Shown in pieces: positions 53,012 through 63,055 of a DNA stretch of 64,000 nt (position 1 is its first letter; the number at the start of each line of letters is the position of its first letter). Made by a program: the position numbers and the translations under genes. The notes below the pieces were generated by a model. The model was not told the origin of the DNA. It made no database searches and saw nothing but the letters and a program-made list of their open reading frames with translations. Source of the stretch: Deltaproteobacteria bacterium. GTDB lineage: Bacteria > Desulfobacterota > Desulfobacteria > Desulfobacterales > Desulfatibacillaceae. The stretch spans positions 45,084-109,083 of the forward strand of contig JACRLG010000010.1 in NCBI GenBank assembly GCA_016235345.1, written 5' to 3'.

Positions 53012-53591
53012 AGAAAAACCGGCGTCAAGCTCGCGCATCGCGGCCAGAGTCATGGCCGTGGTCATGCTTTTTTTCATCCTGGCCTCCACGGTCTTTTCCC
53101 AGGAAGCGCCCAAGCCCCTCACGGGCTTCGAGCTGGGGCACGGCCCGCTTACCGTCACGTCCGACGACCTTGTCATGTTCCACGAGGAAAACCGGGCGGA
53201 ATTTTCGGGAAACGTGCTGGCCGTGCAGGGAAAAACCAGGCTCAAGGCCGACCGGGTCATAGTGTGGTTCAAAAAGGGAGGCAAGAAGGAGCCCGAAGGC
53301 CCGGCAGGCTCCCAGAGCCTGGACAGGGTGAAGGCCGAAGGCAGGGTCAACATCGCAACCGACCAGTTCACGGCCAAAAGCGACGCAGCGGTCTATGAAA
53401 CCGCCACCGAAATCCTGGTTCTTTCGGGCCGTGAGGCCACCCTCACCCAGGGCGAGAACGTGGTGAAGGGCGTCAAGATCGTGGTTGACCGCAAAAAGGG
53501 CTCAACCCGCGTTGAATCCGGCAGGGCCGCCCAGGTCTCGGTGAAGATATTTCCCGAATCCGACGGCCCGAAAAAGGACTCCCCCAAATAA
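52998..53591 (+). CDS. lptA: LPS transport periplasmic protein LptA
   Basis: 197 residues with a signal peptide (AVVMLFFILASTVFSQE) and an OstA/LptA-like beta-jellyroll (FHEENRAEFSGNVLAVQGKT, AEGRVNIATDQFTAKSDAA). It carries LPS across the periplasm. It sits between lptC and lptB as in most proteobacteria. Confidence 0.92.
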   Translation: METRKEKPASSSRIAARVMAVVMLFFILASTVFSQEAPKPLTGFELGHGPLTVTSDDLVMFHEENRAEFSGNVLAVQGKTRLKADRVIVWFKKGGKKEPEGPAGSQSLDRVKAEGRVNIATDQFTAKSDAAVYETATEILVLSGREATLTQGENVVKGVKIVVDRKKGSTRVESGRAAQVSVKIFPESDGPKKDSPK

Positions 53592-53655
53592 TCCCGGCGC
53601 GTCTCAAGCCGCCCGTCCGAAGGAAAACTGTTAAAGATTCAAACGGGATAAGCGA

Positions 53656-54381
53656 ATGTCCGTCCTTGTGCTCGAAAACCTGATGAAGCGCTACCACGGA
53701 AAGACCATAGTGAATTCCGTGAGCCTGAACGTGGAAAGCGGCAGGGTCGCCGGGCTTCTGGGCCCCAACGGCGCGGGCAAGACCACCACCTTTTACATGG
53801 CGGTGGGGCTCATAAGGCCCGACCAGGGCCGGGTGCTGGTTGATGCGGACGATCTTACCGAAGCGCCTATGCACGTGCGCGCCCGCATGGGGGTGGGCTA
53901 CCTTCCCCAGGAAAGCTCGGTCTTCCGCAAGCTCACCGCCCTCCAGAACGTCCTGGTCATACTGGAGTTGCGGCAGATGAGCGCAAGGGCCAGGGTGGAT
54001 AGGGCCATGGAACTTCTTTCCGAGCTCACCATAGCCCACCTTGCGAATGAACGGGCCGACGTTCTTTCGGGCGGAGAGCGACGACGCCTGGAAATCGCAA
54101 GGGCCTTGGCCTCCGAGCCCAAGTTCCTGCTTCTGGACGAGCCCTTCGCGGGCATCGATCCCCTGGCCGTGGACGAAATCCAGGGCATCATAAGAAGCCT
54201 TGCCGGGCGCGGCATAGGCGTTCTCATTTCCGACCACAACGTTCAGGACACCCTGAAAGTCTGCGACGAGGCCACCATCCTTGCCGAAGGCAGGGTGATA
54301 GAGTTCGGCACGCCCCAGCACATCGCCACGAGCCCCCTTGCCATGCGCATCTATCTTGGCGAGGATTTTCGCCTGACGTAA
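53656..54381 (+). CDS. lptB: LPS export ABC transporter ATPase LptB
   Basis: 241 residues: Walker A GPNGAGKTT, Q-loop YLPQESSVF, signature LSGGERRRLEIARAL, Walker B LLLDEPFAGIDP and the switch His in SDHNVQDT. LptF/LptG are not in the window. A family C repeat begins 1 bp after its stop. Confidence 0.97.
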   Translation: MSVLVLENLMKRYHGKTIVNSVSLNVESGRVAGLLGPNGAGKTTTFYMAVGLIRPDQGRVLVDADDLTEAPMHVRARMGVGYLPQESSVFRKLTALQNVLVILELRQMSARARVDRAMELLSELTIAHLANERADVLSGGERRRLEIARALASEPKFLLLDEPFAGIDPLAVDEIQGIIRSLAGRGIGVLISDHNVQDTLKVCDEATILAEGRVIEFGTPQHIATSPLAMRIYLGEDFRLT

Positions 54382-54382
54382 C

Positions 54383-54543
54383 AGGCTGTCGAAAAACGCG
54401 ACGGGCAGTGTTCGCGCGTCGCATCCTGGCTCGATCAATTACAGCCATCCTGATTTAGCCCAAGAACCATGCGATTTCTTGGGCGGGTATGCTCCCTCGC
54501 CGCTCGCTCGCACGCCTTGCTGCTCATCGTTTTTCATCAGCCT
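54383..54543 (+). repeat. Structured intergenic repeat, family C, copy 6 (long form)
   Basis: It starts right after the lptB stop with AGGCTGTCGAAAAACGCGAC and ends TGCTCATCGTTTTTCATCAG. It shares with copy 5 the extra hairpin GCCCAAGA...TTCTTGGGC. The remaining 233 bp up to rpoN are AT-rich with no clear promoter. Confidence 0.82.
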
Positions 54544-54776
54544 GCCAAATTCGAGTCTTTCATCATTCTGTTAAGCATCTTTCCTGCAATTTTTCTCCGG
54601 TATCCTGATTTTATATGTTATTTCAGCATATTCTGCTTCCTTGAAACTCCAGATTCACCAACCGGTACATTCCTTGCAAATCTTTTTTTGATCTCCGGGC
54701 CAAAATGGTGTAAGGATCATATCATTGGAGTTTACCAGAAGGCTTTAGCCCAAAATCTTCAAGGCCCGGTACAAGC

Positions 54777-56261
54777 ATGGCAATGGAAATCCGCCAGCAG
54801 CTTCGCCTTTCCCAGCAGCTCATCATGACTCCGCAGCTGCAGATGGCCATAAAGCTGCTTCAGCTCAACCACCTCGAGCTTTTGGACGTGATCCAGGAGG
54901 AGCTCACCCAAAACGCGGCCCTGGAGGAAGGCGAGCCTTACGAAGACAGCAGGGAAGCCCAGCAGAACCAGTACGATTCCCCGGAGCCCGCCGAGTCCAA
55001 GGTTTCCGCCGAAGGCGAGGAAGTCGAGGTTGCAGGCCCTTCCGAGACCGAGCTCGACCTGGACACCCGCGTGGCCGATGAGCCGGACTGGAGCCAGTAC
55101 GGCGAGGATGAGGATTCCTTCGGGCGGCAGGCGGCATGGGAGGGCGAGGATCACGAGGCCCCGCGCTATGAGAATTTCATCGCAAGGCGCGAGTCCCTTA
55201 GCGACCACCTCTTATGGCAGGCCATGCTGCGCTTCGATGACCCGGACTCCCGGCAGGCGGCCCAGGCCATAGTTGGAAACGTCAACCGCGACGGCTACCT
55301 GGAGTCCTCCACCGAGGAAATCGCAAGGCAGTTCGGCTTAACCCAGGCCCTGATCGAAAGGGTGCTCGCAGTAATGCAATCCTTCGATCCAGCCGGGGTC
55401 TGCGCCAGGGACCTGGGCGAATGCCTCCTCATTCAGCTAAGGCATCTGAAGCTTTCGGACACGGTTGTCGAAAAAATCATTTCCGGCCACATGGCCAACC
55501 TCACAAACAAGAATTACAAGGCCATAGCCAGCGCCCTCAAAATTTCCATGGAGGAGGTGGGGGCTGCGGTAAAGATAATCACCGACCTGGAGCCCCGCCC
55601 CGGCAGGGCTTTTTCCGATGAAGAATCCCATTACATTGTTCCCGATATATTTGTTTACAAGGTGGGCGACTGCTACGAGATAGTTGTCAACGACGACGGC
55701 CTGCCCAAGCTCCACGTCAGCAACTTCTACAAAAAGGCCCTTGGCAGGAACAGCGATCTTACCGGCGAGGCCAAAACCTACGTAAAAGACAAGCTGAAAA
55801 GCGCGGCATGGCTCATACGAAGCATCCACCAGCGCCAGAGGACCATCTACAAGGTGGTGGAAAGCATAGTGAAGCACCAGAGCGAATTTCTGGACCACGG
55901 GATTTCTTGTCTGCGGCCAATGGTCTTAAGGGACGTGGCCGAGGACATTTCCATGCACGAGTCCACAATAAGCCGCGTCACCACCAACAAGTACGTCCAC
56001 ACCCCCCAGGGCATCTTCGAGCTTAAATACTTCTTCAACAGTTCCATCTCAACAAGTGACGGAGGCACGGTAGCCTCGGCCTCGGTCAAGGAAAAAATCC
56101 AGCGGCTCGTGAAGGATGAGGACAGCAAAAAACCCTTGAGCGACGACCGGATAATGCAGCTTCTGGAAAAGGACGACATACAGATAGCAAGGCGCACGGT
56201 GGCCAAGTACAGGGAAATGCTGGGCATACTGCCAAGCGGCAAGAGGCGCTCCATAAACTGA
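54777..56261 (+). CDS. rpoN: RNA polymerase sigma-54 factor
   Basis: 494 residues: Gln-rich region I (RQQLRLSQQLIMTPQLQMAI), acidic region II (SREAQQNQYDSPEPAESK and following), core-binding and HTH domains (MHESTISRVTTNKYV), and the RpoN box ARRTVAKYREMLGI near the end. It lies downstream of lptB and upstream of hpf, a common proteobacterial order. It serves the two sigma-54-type regulators in the window. Confidence 0.98.
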   Translation: MAMEIRQQLRLSQQLIMTPQLQMAIKLLQLNHLELLDVIQEELTQNAALEEGEPYEDSREAQQNQYDSPEPAESKVSAEGEEVEVAGPSETELDLDTRVADEPDWSQYGEDEDSFGRQAAWEGEDHEAPRYENFIARRESLSDHLLWQAMLRFDDPDSRQAAQAIVGNVNRDGYLESSTEEIARQFGLTQALIERVLAVMQSFDPAGVCARDLGECLLIQLRHLKLSDTVVEKIISGHMANLTNKNYKAIASALKISMEEVGAAVKIITDLEPRPGRAFSDEESHYIVPDIFVYKVGDCYEIVVNDDGLPKLHVSNFYKKALGRNSDLTGEAKTYVKDKLKSAAWLIRSIHQRQRTIYKVVESIVKHQSEFLDHGISCLRPMVLRDVAEDISMHESTISRVTTNKYVHTPQGIFELKYFFNSSISTSDGGTVASASVKEKIQRLVKDEDSKKPLSDDRIMQLLEKDDIQIARRTVAKYREMLGILPSGKRRSIN

Positions 56262-56442
56262 GAAGAAATTTCCACAAGCCCGTGGAACGCCCCGGGCGCA
56301 TCGCAGGCCAACGGCGGCGTTGCCGGGGCCTTGCTTCATCACCTGTAACCGGATTTTGACGGACACCTTCTCAAACTTTTTTCACAACTTCATTAAATGG
56401 CCGGAACCACTTAACAGCAACCTGCGAAAGGAGCCTGCATAA

Positions 56443-56979
56443 ATGCACACATCCTTTACTTTCAAAAATCTCGATCCTTCCGAAGGCACAAAGGCTTACG
56501 CAAAAGACAAGCTGGACCGGTTCGACAAGCTTCTGGACAACCCCGCCGAGGCCAGCGTCATACTCACGGTGGAGAAGCATCGCTGCACGGCTGAAATTTC
56601 CATAACCGGGGACCGGCTGACCATAATCGGCAAGGAGGAAACCGGCGACATCCATTCTTCCATCGACAAGGTGCTGGACAAGCTGGAAAAGCAGATCAAG
56701 AAGGGCAAGCAGAAGACCCGCGAGCACAGGAATGCGGGCCGCCCGGCAAAATCCGGCAAGGGCCAGGAGTCAGCGTCCGGCGCGTCCGCCGGGGAAGCCG
56801 AATCCGAAATCATGGTTGAATCCATAGAATACAAGCCGATGGACGTTGAAGAGGCGGCCTTGCAGCTCGACCTTGCCGACCGCGACTTCATCGTTTTCAC
56901 CAACTCGCGCACGGGCCAGGTGAACGTGCTTTACGCCAAGAAGGACGGCGACCTGGGCCTGATCCAACCTGAGGCGTAA
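56443..56979 (+). CDS. hpf: Ribosome hibernation promoting factor, long form
   Basis: 178 residues: an N-terminal HPF/RaiA domain (HTSFTFKNLDPSEGTKAYAK, VEKHRCTAEISITGD), a Lys/Gly linker, and the C-terminal dimerisation domain (DVEEAALQLDLADRDFIVFT) that marks the long, 100S-forming type. AAAGGAG precedes the ATG. Confidence 0.94.
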   Translation: MHTSFTFKNLDPSEGTKAYAKDKLDRFDKLLDNPAEASVILTVEKHRCTAEISITGDRLTIIGKEETGDIHSSIDKVLDKLEKQIKKGKQKTREHRNAGRPAKSGKGQESASGASAGEAESEIMVESIEYKPMDVEEAALQLDLADRDFIVFTNSRTGQVNVLYAKKDGDLGLIQPEA

Positions 56980-57017
56980 CAGCCTTTGACAAGCCACGAC
57001 AACGGAATGAGCAAGCC

Positions 57018-57476
57018 ATGAAAATCATGGACAAACTGAAACCTTCCGCAATATCCTGCAACCTCATGGGGGCGAGCAGGAAAGAGGTCATGGAGGAGCT
57101 TTCCGTGCTTCTTGCCATGAACTGCGGAAAAAAGCCCGATGATATCATGGACGCCCTCTGGGAGCGGGAAACCGCCAGCAACACGGCCTTGAACGGCGGC
57201 CTGGGGGTTCCCCACGCCGCCATTAAGGGGCTCACCGAGTTTTACGTGGGGTTCGGGATATCCAAAAAGGGCGTCAACTGCAAATCGGCGGACGGAAATC
57301 CGACCCACTTTTTTTTCGTCTTTCTGGCTCCTGCGGGCGACATGTCCAACCGCATGGACCTTCTGGCCAAGGTGTCCCGCCTCTTCTCCGAAAAAACCGT
57401 GAAGAACGAGCTTCTCAAAGCCGACACGGCCCAGGAGGTGCTTGCAATCATCGGGCGGGAGGAGCTTGGCCTGTAG
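57018..57476 (+). CDS. ptsN: PTS IIA-like nitrogen-regulatory protein PtsN
   Basis: 152 residues with the EIIA fold and the phosphorylated His in GVPHAAIKG, followed by FFFVFLAPAGD. It links PTS phosphorylation to nitrogen or potassium control. It is followed by an intrinsic terminator. Confidence 0.94.
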   Translation: MKIMDKLKPSAISCNLMGASRKEVMEELSVLLAMNCGKKPDDIMDALWERETASNTALNGGLGVPHAAIKGLTEFYVGFGISKKGVNCKSADGNPTHFFFVFLAPAGDMSNRMDLLAKVSRLFSEKTVKNELLKADTAQEVLAIIGREELGL

Positions 57477-57532
57477 ACTCGCCTCTAAAATGCTGGCTGC
57501 TGTCTTTTGATGCTGACTGTTTATTGCAAGTG

Positions 57533-57583
57533 CGCCAGCCGCCGCGACGGGAGCCTGTCAGCCGTGTGCGGCTGGCGGTTTTT
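57533..57583 (+). terminator. Intrinsic terminator after ptsN
   Basis: CGCCAGCCGC (57533-57542) and GCGGCTGGCG (57568-57577) form a perfect 10-bp stem followed by GTTTTT. It ends the rpoN-hpf-ptsN transcript, so rapZ is likely transcribed from its own promoter within or after the MITE-like element that follows. Confidence 0.78.
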
Positions 57584-57594
57584 CCAAGGGCCAG

Positions 57595-57724
57595 TTATTA
57601 AGCGGAGCATGGTTCTTTTCCGTTTTTAAAGGGAATCTGGCCGGGGGGAGAAATACTACAATCCTCCTCCTCCACCGTTTTTGGGAGTTCGAAAAATGGA
57701 ACTAAACCCTGCTCCCCGTAATAA
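57595..57724. mobile_element. MITE-like element B, copy 1
   Basis: A 130-bp element with terminal inverted repeats of about 35 bp with mismatches: left TTATTAAGCGGAGCATGGTT, right (reverse complement) TTATTACGGGGAGCAGGGTT, both continuing into TTCC(G/A)TTTTT. It has no coding capacity. It ends 18 bp before the rapZ start, so it supplies that gene's upstream region. Confidence 0.8.
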
Positions 57725-57742
57725 CACGGAAATCACCGGGAA

Positions 57743-58597
57743 GTGAAAATACTGATCCTCACCGGGCTTTCGGGCTCAGGAAAAAGCACCGCGCTTGCCG
57801 CGCTGGAGGATGCGGGTTTTTTTTGCGTGGACAACCTGCCGGTTGCCCTTTTGCCCAAGTTCCTTGAGCTTCCCTTCCAGACCGGCTCCGAGGCCACCCG
57901 CTTCGCCTTTGTAATGGACCTTCGGGAAAAGGGTTTCGCCTCCGGTTACAAGGAGGTTTTCGCCGACCTGGAAAAAAAGGGCTACGCGCTGGAGATAATC
58001 TTTCTGGAGGCATCCGAAGAGACCCTACTGCAGCGTTTCCAGGAAACCCGCAGAAGGCATCCCCTTGACAACGGACCGGGAGTCCTTGAAGGAATATGCC
58101 TCGAAAAAACTCAGCTTGCCGATATCCGGCGCATAGCCACAAGGGTTATCGACACATCATCCACCACAAGCCACGAGCTTAAAAAAATCGTAAAGGACTC
58201 GGTTTCGCACCTGGCCACGCAGCCACGGATGCAGGTCTCCGTTCTCTCCTTCGGTTTCAAGCACGGGCCGCCCAGAAACGCCGATCTTGTAATGGACGTG
58301 CGTTTTCTTGCAAATCCGTTTTTCGTGCCCGCCCTTTCGCCCCTTTCGGGCGAAGACGAGCCCGTGCGGAAATTCGTCATGGAGTCCGCCGACACCAGGG
58401 CCTTCATGGAAAAATTTCTGGGCCTTTTGGATTTTCTGATTCCCCGTTACGAGGTAGAGGGCAAGGCGTATCTCACCATAGCCATAGGCTGCACGGGCGG
58501 ACGCCACCGGTCAGTGGCCGTCGCCCGCTCCGTTTACGAGCACTTGAGGCCGACTCAGGAAAGGGTCTCCCTGTCACACCGCGACATGGACCAATGA
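57743..58597 (+). CDS. rapZ: RNase adapter protein RapZ
   Basis: 284 residues: Walker [31 protein letters not shown], and the C-terminal [12 protein letters not shown] motif typical of RapZ/YvcJ. It regulates amino-sugar metabolism in enterics and binds nucleotides and small RNAs. The start is GTG at 57743. It overlaps rimI by ATGA. Confidence 0.95.
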   Translation: MKILILTGLSGSGKSTALAALEDAGFFCVDNLPVALLPKFLELPFQTGSEATRFAFVMDLREKGFASGYKEVFADLEKKGYALEIIFLEASEETLLQRFQETRRRHPLDNGPGVLEGICLEKTQLADIRRIATRVIDTSSTTSHELKKIVKDSVSHLATQPRMQVSVLSFGFKHGPPRNADLVMDVRFLANPFFVPALSPLSGEDEPVRKFVMESADTRAFMEKFLGLLDFLIPRYEVEGKAYLTIAIGCTGGRHRSVAVARSVYEHLRPTQERVSLSHRDMDQ

Positions 58598-59052
58598 CCA
58601 CCGGCCCTTCATCCTCCATCGTGGTGCGCAACGCGGCCAGGTTCGACGCGGACGCCATGTCGGCCCTGGAAAAAGCCGTCTTTTCGGACCCCTGGACCTA
58701 TAACATGCTGGAAAACGCCCTGGCCCGGCCCGAAACGATAGCCTTGTGCGGCGTATCCGAAAGCGAGCTATATGGCTCAATCGTTTTAAGGACGGCTGCG
58801 GACGAGGCCGAAGTCATGAGGATTGCCGTTGCTGCGGGCCACAGGCGCGGGGGGCTGGGAAGCCTGCTTCTGGAAAAGGGCCTGGCGCTCGCAAAAAATC
58901 GCTGCGCTGTCACGGCCTTTCTGGAGGTTCGTGAAACCAACCGGGCTGCGGTTTCGTTTTACGAGGCCCACAGTTTCGAGCTTACGGGAAAAAGGCCCCG
59001 CTACTATTCCGACACGGGCGAGGCCGCCCTGGTAATGGCCAGGATTCTATAG
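58594..59052 (+). CDS. rimI: Ribosomal protein S18-alanine N-acetyltransferase-like (RimI)
   Basis: 152-residue GNAT protein: acetyl-CoA-binding motif [40 protein letters not shown] and the tail [12 protein letters not shown]. RimI acetylates S18 or other N-termini; assignment among RimI-like GNATs is by similarity. Its ATG overlaps the rapZ stop. Confidence 0.88.
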   Translation: MTTGPSSSIVVRNAARFDADAMSALEKAVFSDPWTYNMLENALARPETIALCGVSESELYGSIVLRTAADEAEVMRIAVAAGHRRGGLGSLLLEKGLALAKNRCAVTAFLEVRETNRAAVSFYEAHSFELTGKRPRYYSDTGEAALVMARIL

Positions 59053-59104
59053 CCCGCGAGTCAACAACAGGGGAAATTTCTCCTTCAAAATTTGATGATT
59101 GATC

Positions 59105-59133
59105 TTGCAGGCCGGGCCGGATGAGGTTATATA
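59105..59133 (+). promoter_or_regulatory. Candidate gap promoter
   Basis: TATATA (59128-59133) lies 17 bp after TTGCAG (59105-59110), about 80 bp upstream of gap. The -10 is good; the -35 matches at only three positions. Confidence 0.4.
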
Positions 59134-59186
59134 GACCCGTCGGGAAGCCTCATGCAAGCATGGCGCTTTCCCCCATTCCACCTTAA

Positions 59187-60218
<1,032 letters not shown>

Positions 60219-60220
60219 GC

Positions 60221-60339
60221 GCCTGTCCAAAAACGCGAACTGCTGTGTCAGACTTCGCCGGGCGGGTCGTCATGTACGACAAGTACTATTCCTTCCCGCC
60301 CGGCTCGTCTTCCTTGCATTTCATCGTTTTTGATCAGGC
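60221..60339 (+). repeat. Structured intergenic repeat, family C, copy 7
   Basis: It starts 2 bp after the gap stop with GCCTGTCCAAAAACGCGAAC. The inner arms GCCGGGCGGG/CCCGCCCGGC are a perfect 10-bp match around GTACgacaaGTAC, and it ends TTTCATCGTTTTTGATCAGG. The following 215 bp up to tpiA show no further feature. Confidence 0.9.
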
Positions 60340-60554
60340 TTGGCGTTTAGGCTTTTATAGTGGTTTTCATAGTTCCGTTCCGATTCGATGGCCGCCAATA
60401 TGTGGGTGGCGCAGGCTTTCTCGTTGCCGGGGGGGCTTCGGACAAGAGGTCAATCGGCGCGGATTTATGACAAACACTATAGCCTCTTTTTAAACGGGTT
60501 GGCAGGCTCTTGGGGCCGTTTTCGCCGGTTGCTGTAAATAGTTGAAAGGACGCC

Positions 60555-61307
60555 ATGAACACCAGAAAACCGCTCATCGCCGGCAACTGGAAAATGTACA
60601 AGACCCCGGAGGAGGCAGGCCGGGCAGCAGGGGCAGTGGCGAAAACCGTCTCGGAAACCGATGGAGCCGAGGTTATGATCGCCCCCTCCTTCGTCTGCCT
60701 GGCGGAAGTGGCCAGGGCGCTTGAGGGGTCCGGGGTCCATCTCTCGGCCCAGAACATGCACTGGGAGTCGGAGGGAGCCTTCACCGGCGAGGTGTCCGGC
60801 CCCATGCTGAAGGCCGCCGGGTGCAGCCACGTCATCATCGGCCATTCCGAGCGCAGGCAATTTTTCGGAGAAACGGACGAAACCGTCAATCGGAAGGCCA
60901 AGGCGGCCCTCATCCACGGCCTTGTTCCGGTGATCTGTGTGGGGGAGACAAAAACCGAGCGCGAAGAGGGCCTTACGTTTAAAGTGCTTGACAGGCAGGT
61001 AAGAACAGGATTAGAAGGTCTTTCTTTAAAAACGCCGGTGGTGGCTTACGAGCCGGTGTGGGCCATAGGTACGGGCCTCACCGCCACCAGCGCGCAGGCC
61101 CAGGAGGCCCACGCTTTCATCCGGTCCCTTGTGGAGGAGATCGCGGGGCACGAGGCCGCATCCGCCCTTCGAATTCTTTACGGCGGAAGCGTCAAGCCGG
61201 GCAACATCGCCGAACTCATGGCCATGCCCGACATTGACGGTGCGCTTGTGGGCGGCGCGAGCCTGGACCCGGAAAGTTTCGGAAAGATCATCCATCTGGG
61301 TTTATGA
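60555..61307 (+). CDS. tpiA: Triosephosphate isomerase
   Basis: 250 residues: AGNWKMYKT (Asn/Lys), GHSERRQFFGE (catalytic His), AYEPVWAIGTG (catalytic Glu) and the phosphate-binding ILYGGSVKPGN. AAAGGAC precedes the ATG. It lies between gap and secG, a common arrangement. Confidence 0.98.
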   Translation: MNTRKPLIAGNWKMYKTPEEAGRAAGAVAKTVSETDGAEVMIAPSFVCLAEVARALEGSGVHLSAQNMHWESEGAFTGEVSGPMLKAAGCSHVIIGHSERRQFFGETDETVNRKAKAALIHGLVPVICVGETKTEREEGLTFKVLDRQVRTGLEGLSLKTPVVAYEPVWAIGTGLTATSAQAQEAHAFIRSLVEEIAGHEAASALRILYGGSVKPGNIAELMAMPDIDGALVGGASLDPESFGKIIHLGL

Positions 61308-61363
61308 GACATTACCCATCCGCCCCCGCAATCAGGGGTCGAAAGGACCGGTAAAACAGAGTC

Positions 61364-62023
61364 ATGCAAATCCTGGTTGTGGCCATCCATGTTATTGTCT
61401 GCTTCGCCCTGATCATGATCGTCCTGTTGCAGACGGGCAAAGGCGCGGACATCGGCGCGGCCTTCGGAGGAGGATCGAGCCAGACCCTTTTCGGAAGCTC
61501 CGGCGCCGGGAACCTCCTCACCAAGGCCACCACGATAGCAGCCATAGTCTTCATGTGCACCTCCCTCGCCCTTGCCTACATGTCCAGCCAGAAACATCAG
61601 GGCTCGGTCATGAAAAGCGCCCCGGTGAAAGAGGAAGCCCCCGTCCCGCCGACCGGCGGCGCGAACGGCCTTCCCGCCATGCCTCCTGCGGCTGGCAGCG
61701 GTGTAATTCCCAAGATTCCGCTCCCGGCAACCGGAGCAGGGGTTCCCGCAGTTCCGGTCCAGGCTCCTCAACCGGCAGCCAACACCGGCTCGGTTCCCGC
61801 ATCCCTCCCGGAAGGCGTCAAGGTGGAGGCTACAACCACCGCCAAGGCCACGATACCGGCCAGCGGTGGCGCAGGGCCTGTCAAGGTGACCATCCCTGCA
61901 ACCGGCGGCGCAAGCGCCCAGCCGGTCAAGGTCAGCGTGCCTGCCACTGCTCCCGTTTCACCGGCGGCTCCTGCCCTCCAACCGGCAAGCGAGGCCCCCA
62001 AGGCCCCGGATGTGGCAAAATGA
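61364..62023 (+). CDS. secG: SecG preprotein translocase subunit with long low-complexity tail
   Basis: Residues 1-75 are SecG: a first span (ILVVAIHVIVCFALIMIVLL), QTGKGADIGAAFGGGSSQTLFG, and a second span (TTIAAIVFMCTSLALAYMSS). It continues with about 140 residues of Pro/Ala/Val/Thr-rich repeats (PATGGA-, VPAT-like), making it about twice the usual length. The tail is probably disordered. Confidence 0.93.
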   Translation: MQILVVAIHVIVCFALIMIVLLQTGKGADIGAAFGGGSSQTLFGSSGAGNLLTKATTIAAIVFMCTSLALAYMSSQKHQGSVMKSAPVKEEAPVPPTGGANGLPAMPPAAGSGVIPKIPLPATGAGVPAVPVQAPQPAANTGSVPASLPEGVKVEATTTAKATIPASGGAGPVKVTIPATGGASAQPVKVSVPATAPVSPAAPALQPASEAPKAPDVAK

Positions 62024-62103
62024 TGAATAGCCTCTTTTTTGGGGCTTATTTGGCTTGATTTTTTCGACAGGCTGATATAAGAAACACCGTCGTTACATAG
62101 TTC

Positions 62104-62190
62104 GCCGAAGTGGTGGAACCTGGTAGACACGCTATCTTGAGGGGGTAGTGGGCTACGCCCGTGCCGGTTCAAGTCCGGCCTTCGGCACCA
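62104..62190 (+). tRNA. tRNA-Leu (anticodon GAG)
   Basis: A complete 87-nt cloverleaf with encoded CCA: acceptor GCCGAAG/CTTCGGC, D-arm TGGTAGACA, anticodon stem CTATC/GGTAG with loop TTGAGGG (anticodon GAG), a long variable arm, and TPsiC arm GGTTCAAGTCC. A candidate promoter (TTGATT at 62055, TATAAG at 62076) lies upstream. An integrase remnant follows about 140 bp downstream. Confidence 0.95.
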
Positions 62191-62332
62191 TTTGAATGGA
62201 TTAGGGGTGATTTCGGGTAGTTACCGGGGTCACCCCTTTCCATATGCAAATATATGCATTGCTTCGTTCTGCATCGGCACCGTTTTGACCGGTCAAATCA
62301 CATCAAAAACTCACAAAAACAACATCACTATC

Positions 62333-62824
62333 TCAAAGCCCTTCGACCAACCTTCCCTCGGTTTTGGGCTTCGGGCAAAGCGCATCATCCAACCCTCCCC
62401 TACCCTCTCCAGGAATCCAATGACAGTAATAACGGATCGTTGTGTCTATGGAACTGTGTCCAAGCAACTTGGAAACGTAGGCAACACTTTGATGCGCCAT
62501 TAACAGAGTCGTTGCGTATGAATGCCGAAGCTGGTGCGGTGACCGCTCCCGAAGCCCCCCACTCTTACACACCTTTTTCATCAGACCCTGAATCCTTCGT
62601 TGGGTGAAAGGCACCTGCATACTTTGCTGACCTTCAAAAAACAAAAGGTCCACATCCCCTCCGTGACCACTTTTCAAACCTTCCTTACGGATGTGAAGGA
62701 TGTATTCTTTCAGTTCGCCCATAAGGAATTCGGGGACATCCACGAAACGAAACTTTCCGTTCTTCGGTTTTCCGAATACGCCACGCTTGTAGCTTTGGGT
62801 CACTTGGTACAGGTTTCGCTTCAT
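62333..62824 (-). pseudogene. Tyrosine integrase, C-terminal remnant
   Basis: The 163 residues hold the tyrosine-recombinase C-terminal motifs: KRGVFGKPKNGKFRFVDVP (catalytic Lys hairpin), HQLRHSYATTLL (HxxR), LGHSSIDTTIRYY (His and the nucleophile Tyr). The N-terminal arm, core-binding domain and first catalytic Arg are missing; upstream an in-frame TAA lies four codons before the ATG. It points toward the tRNA-Leu gene, typical of a tRNA-integrated element that has been truncated, probably by the transposase unit to its right. Confidence 0.8.
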
Positions 62825-62880
62825 GTGAAAAAGTTAAGATCTTCCCGGACAGTCAGCACCCCGCAGTAAGCGCCATCCCC

Positions 62881-63049
62881 GGCCCGTAGGATGAAGCCGG
62901 GGGATGGCGCGCGGTCTTCCTCTCGGGTAAAATGAGTTTGCGAAAAACATCAACCCGAGAAGGAGGCCCGTAGGATGAAGCCGGGGGATGGCGCGCGGTC
63001 TTCCTCTCGGGTAAAATGAGTTTGCGAAAAACATCAACCCGAGAAGGAG
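62881..63049 (+). repeat. Two tandem 84-bp direct repeats upstream of transposase
   Basis: Two essentially identical 84-bp units start at 62881 and 62965 (GGCCCGTAGGATGAAGCCGG). Each contains CTCGGGT...ACCCGAG followed by AAGGAG; in the second unit that AAGGAG is the ribosome-binding site of the transposase ATG at 63056. GCGCCATCCCCGGC/GCCGGGGGATGGCGC forms a further hairpin at the left border. Confidence 0.85.
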
Positions 63050-63055
63050 AACACC

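Noticed and set aside
62192..62607. Short open frames on the plus strand after tRNA-Leu
   Set aside because: They are antisense to the integrase remnant, whose catalytic motifs are clear.
62881..63049. Possible CRISPR-like array
   Set aside because: Only two directly abutting 84-bp copies with no unique spacers; this is a simple tandem duplication.
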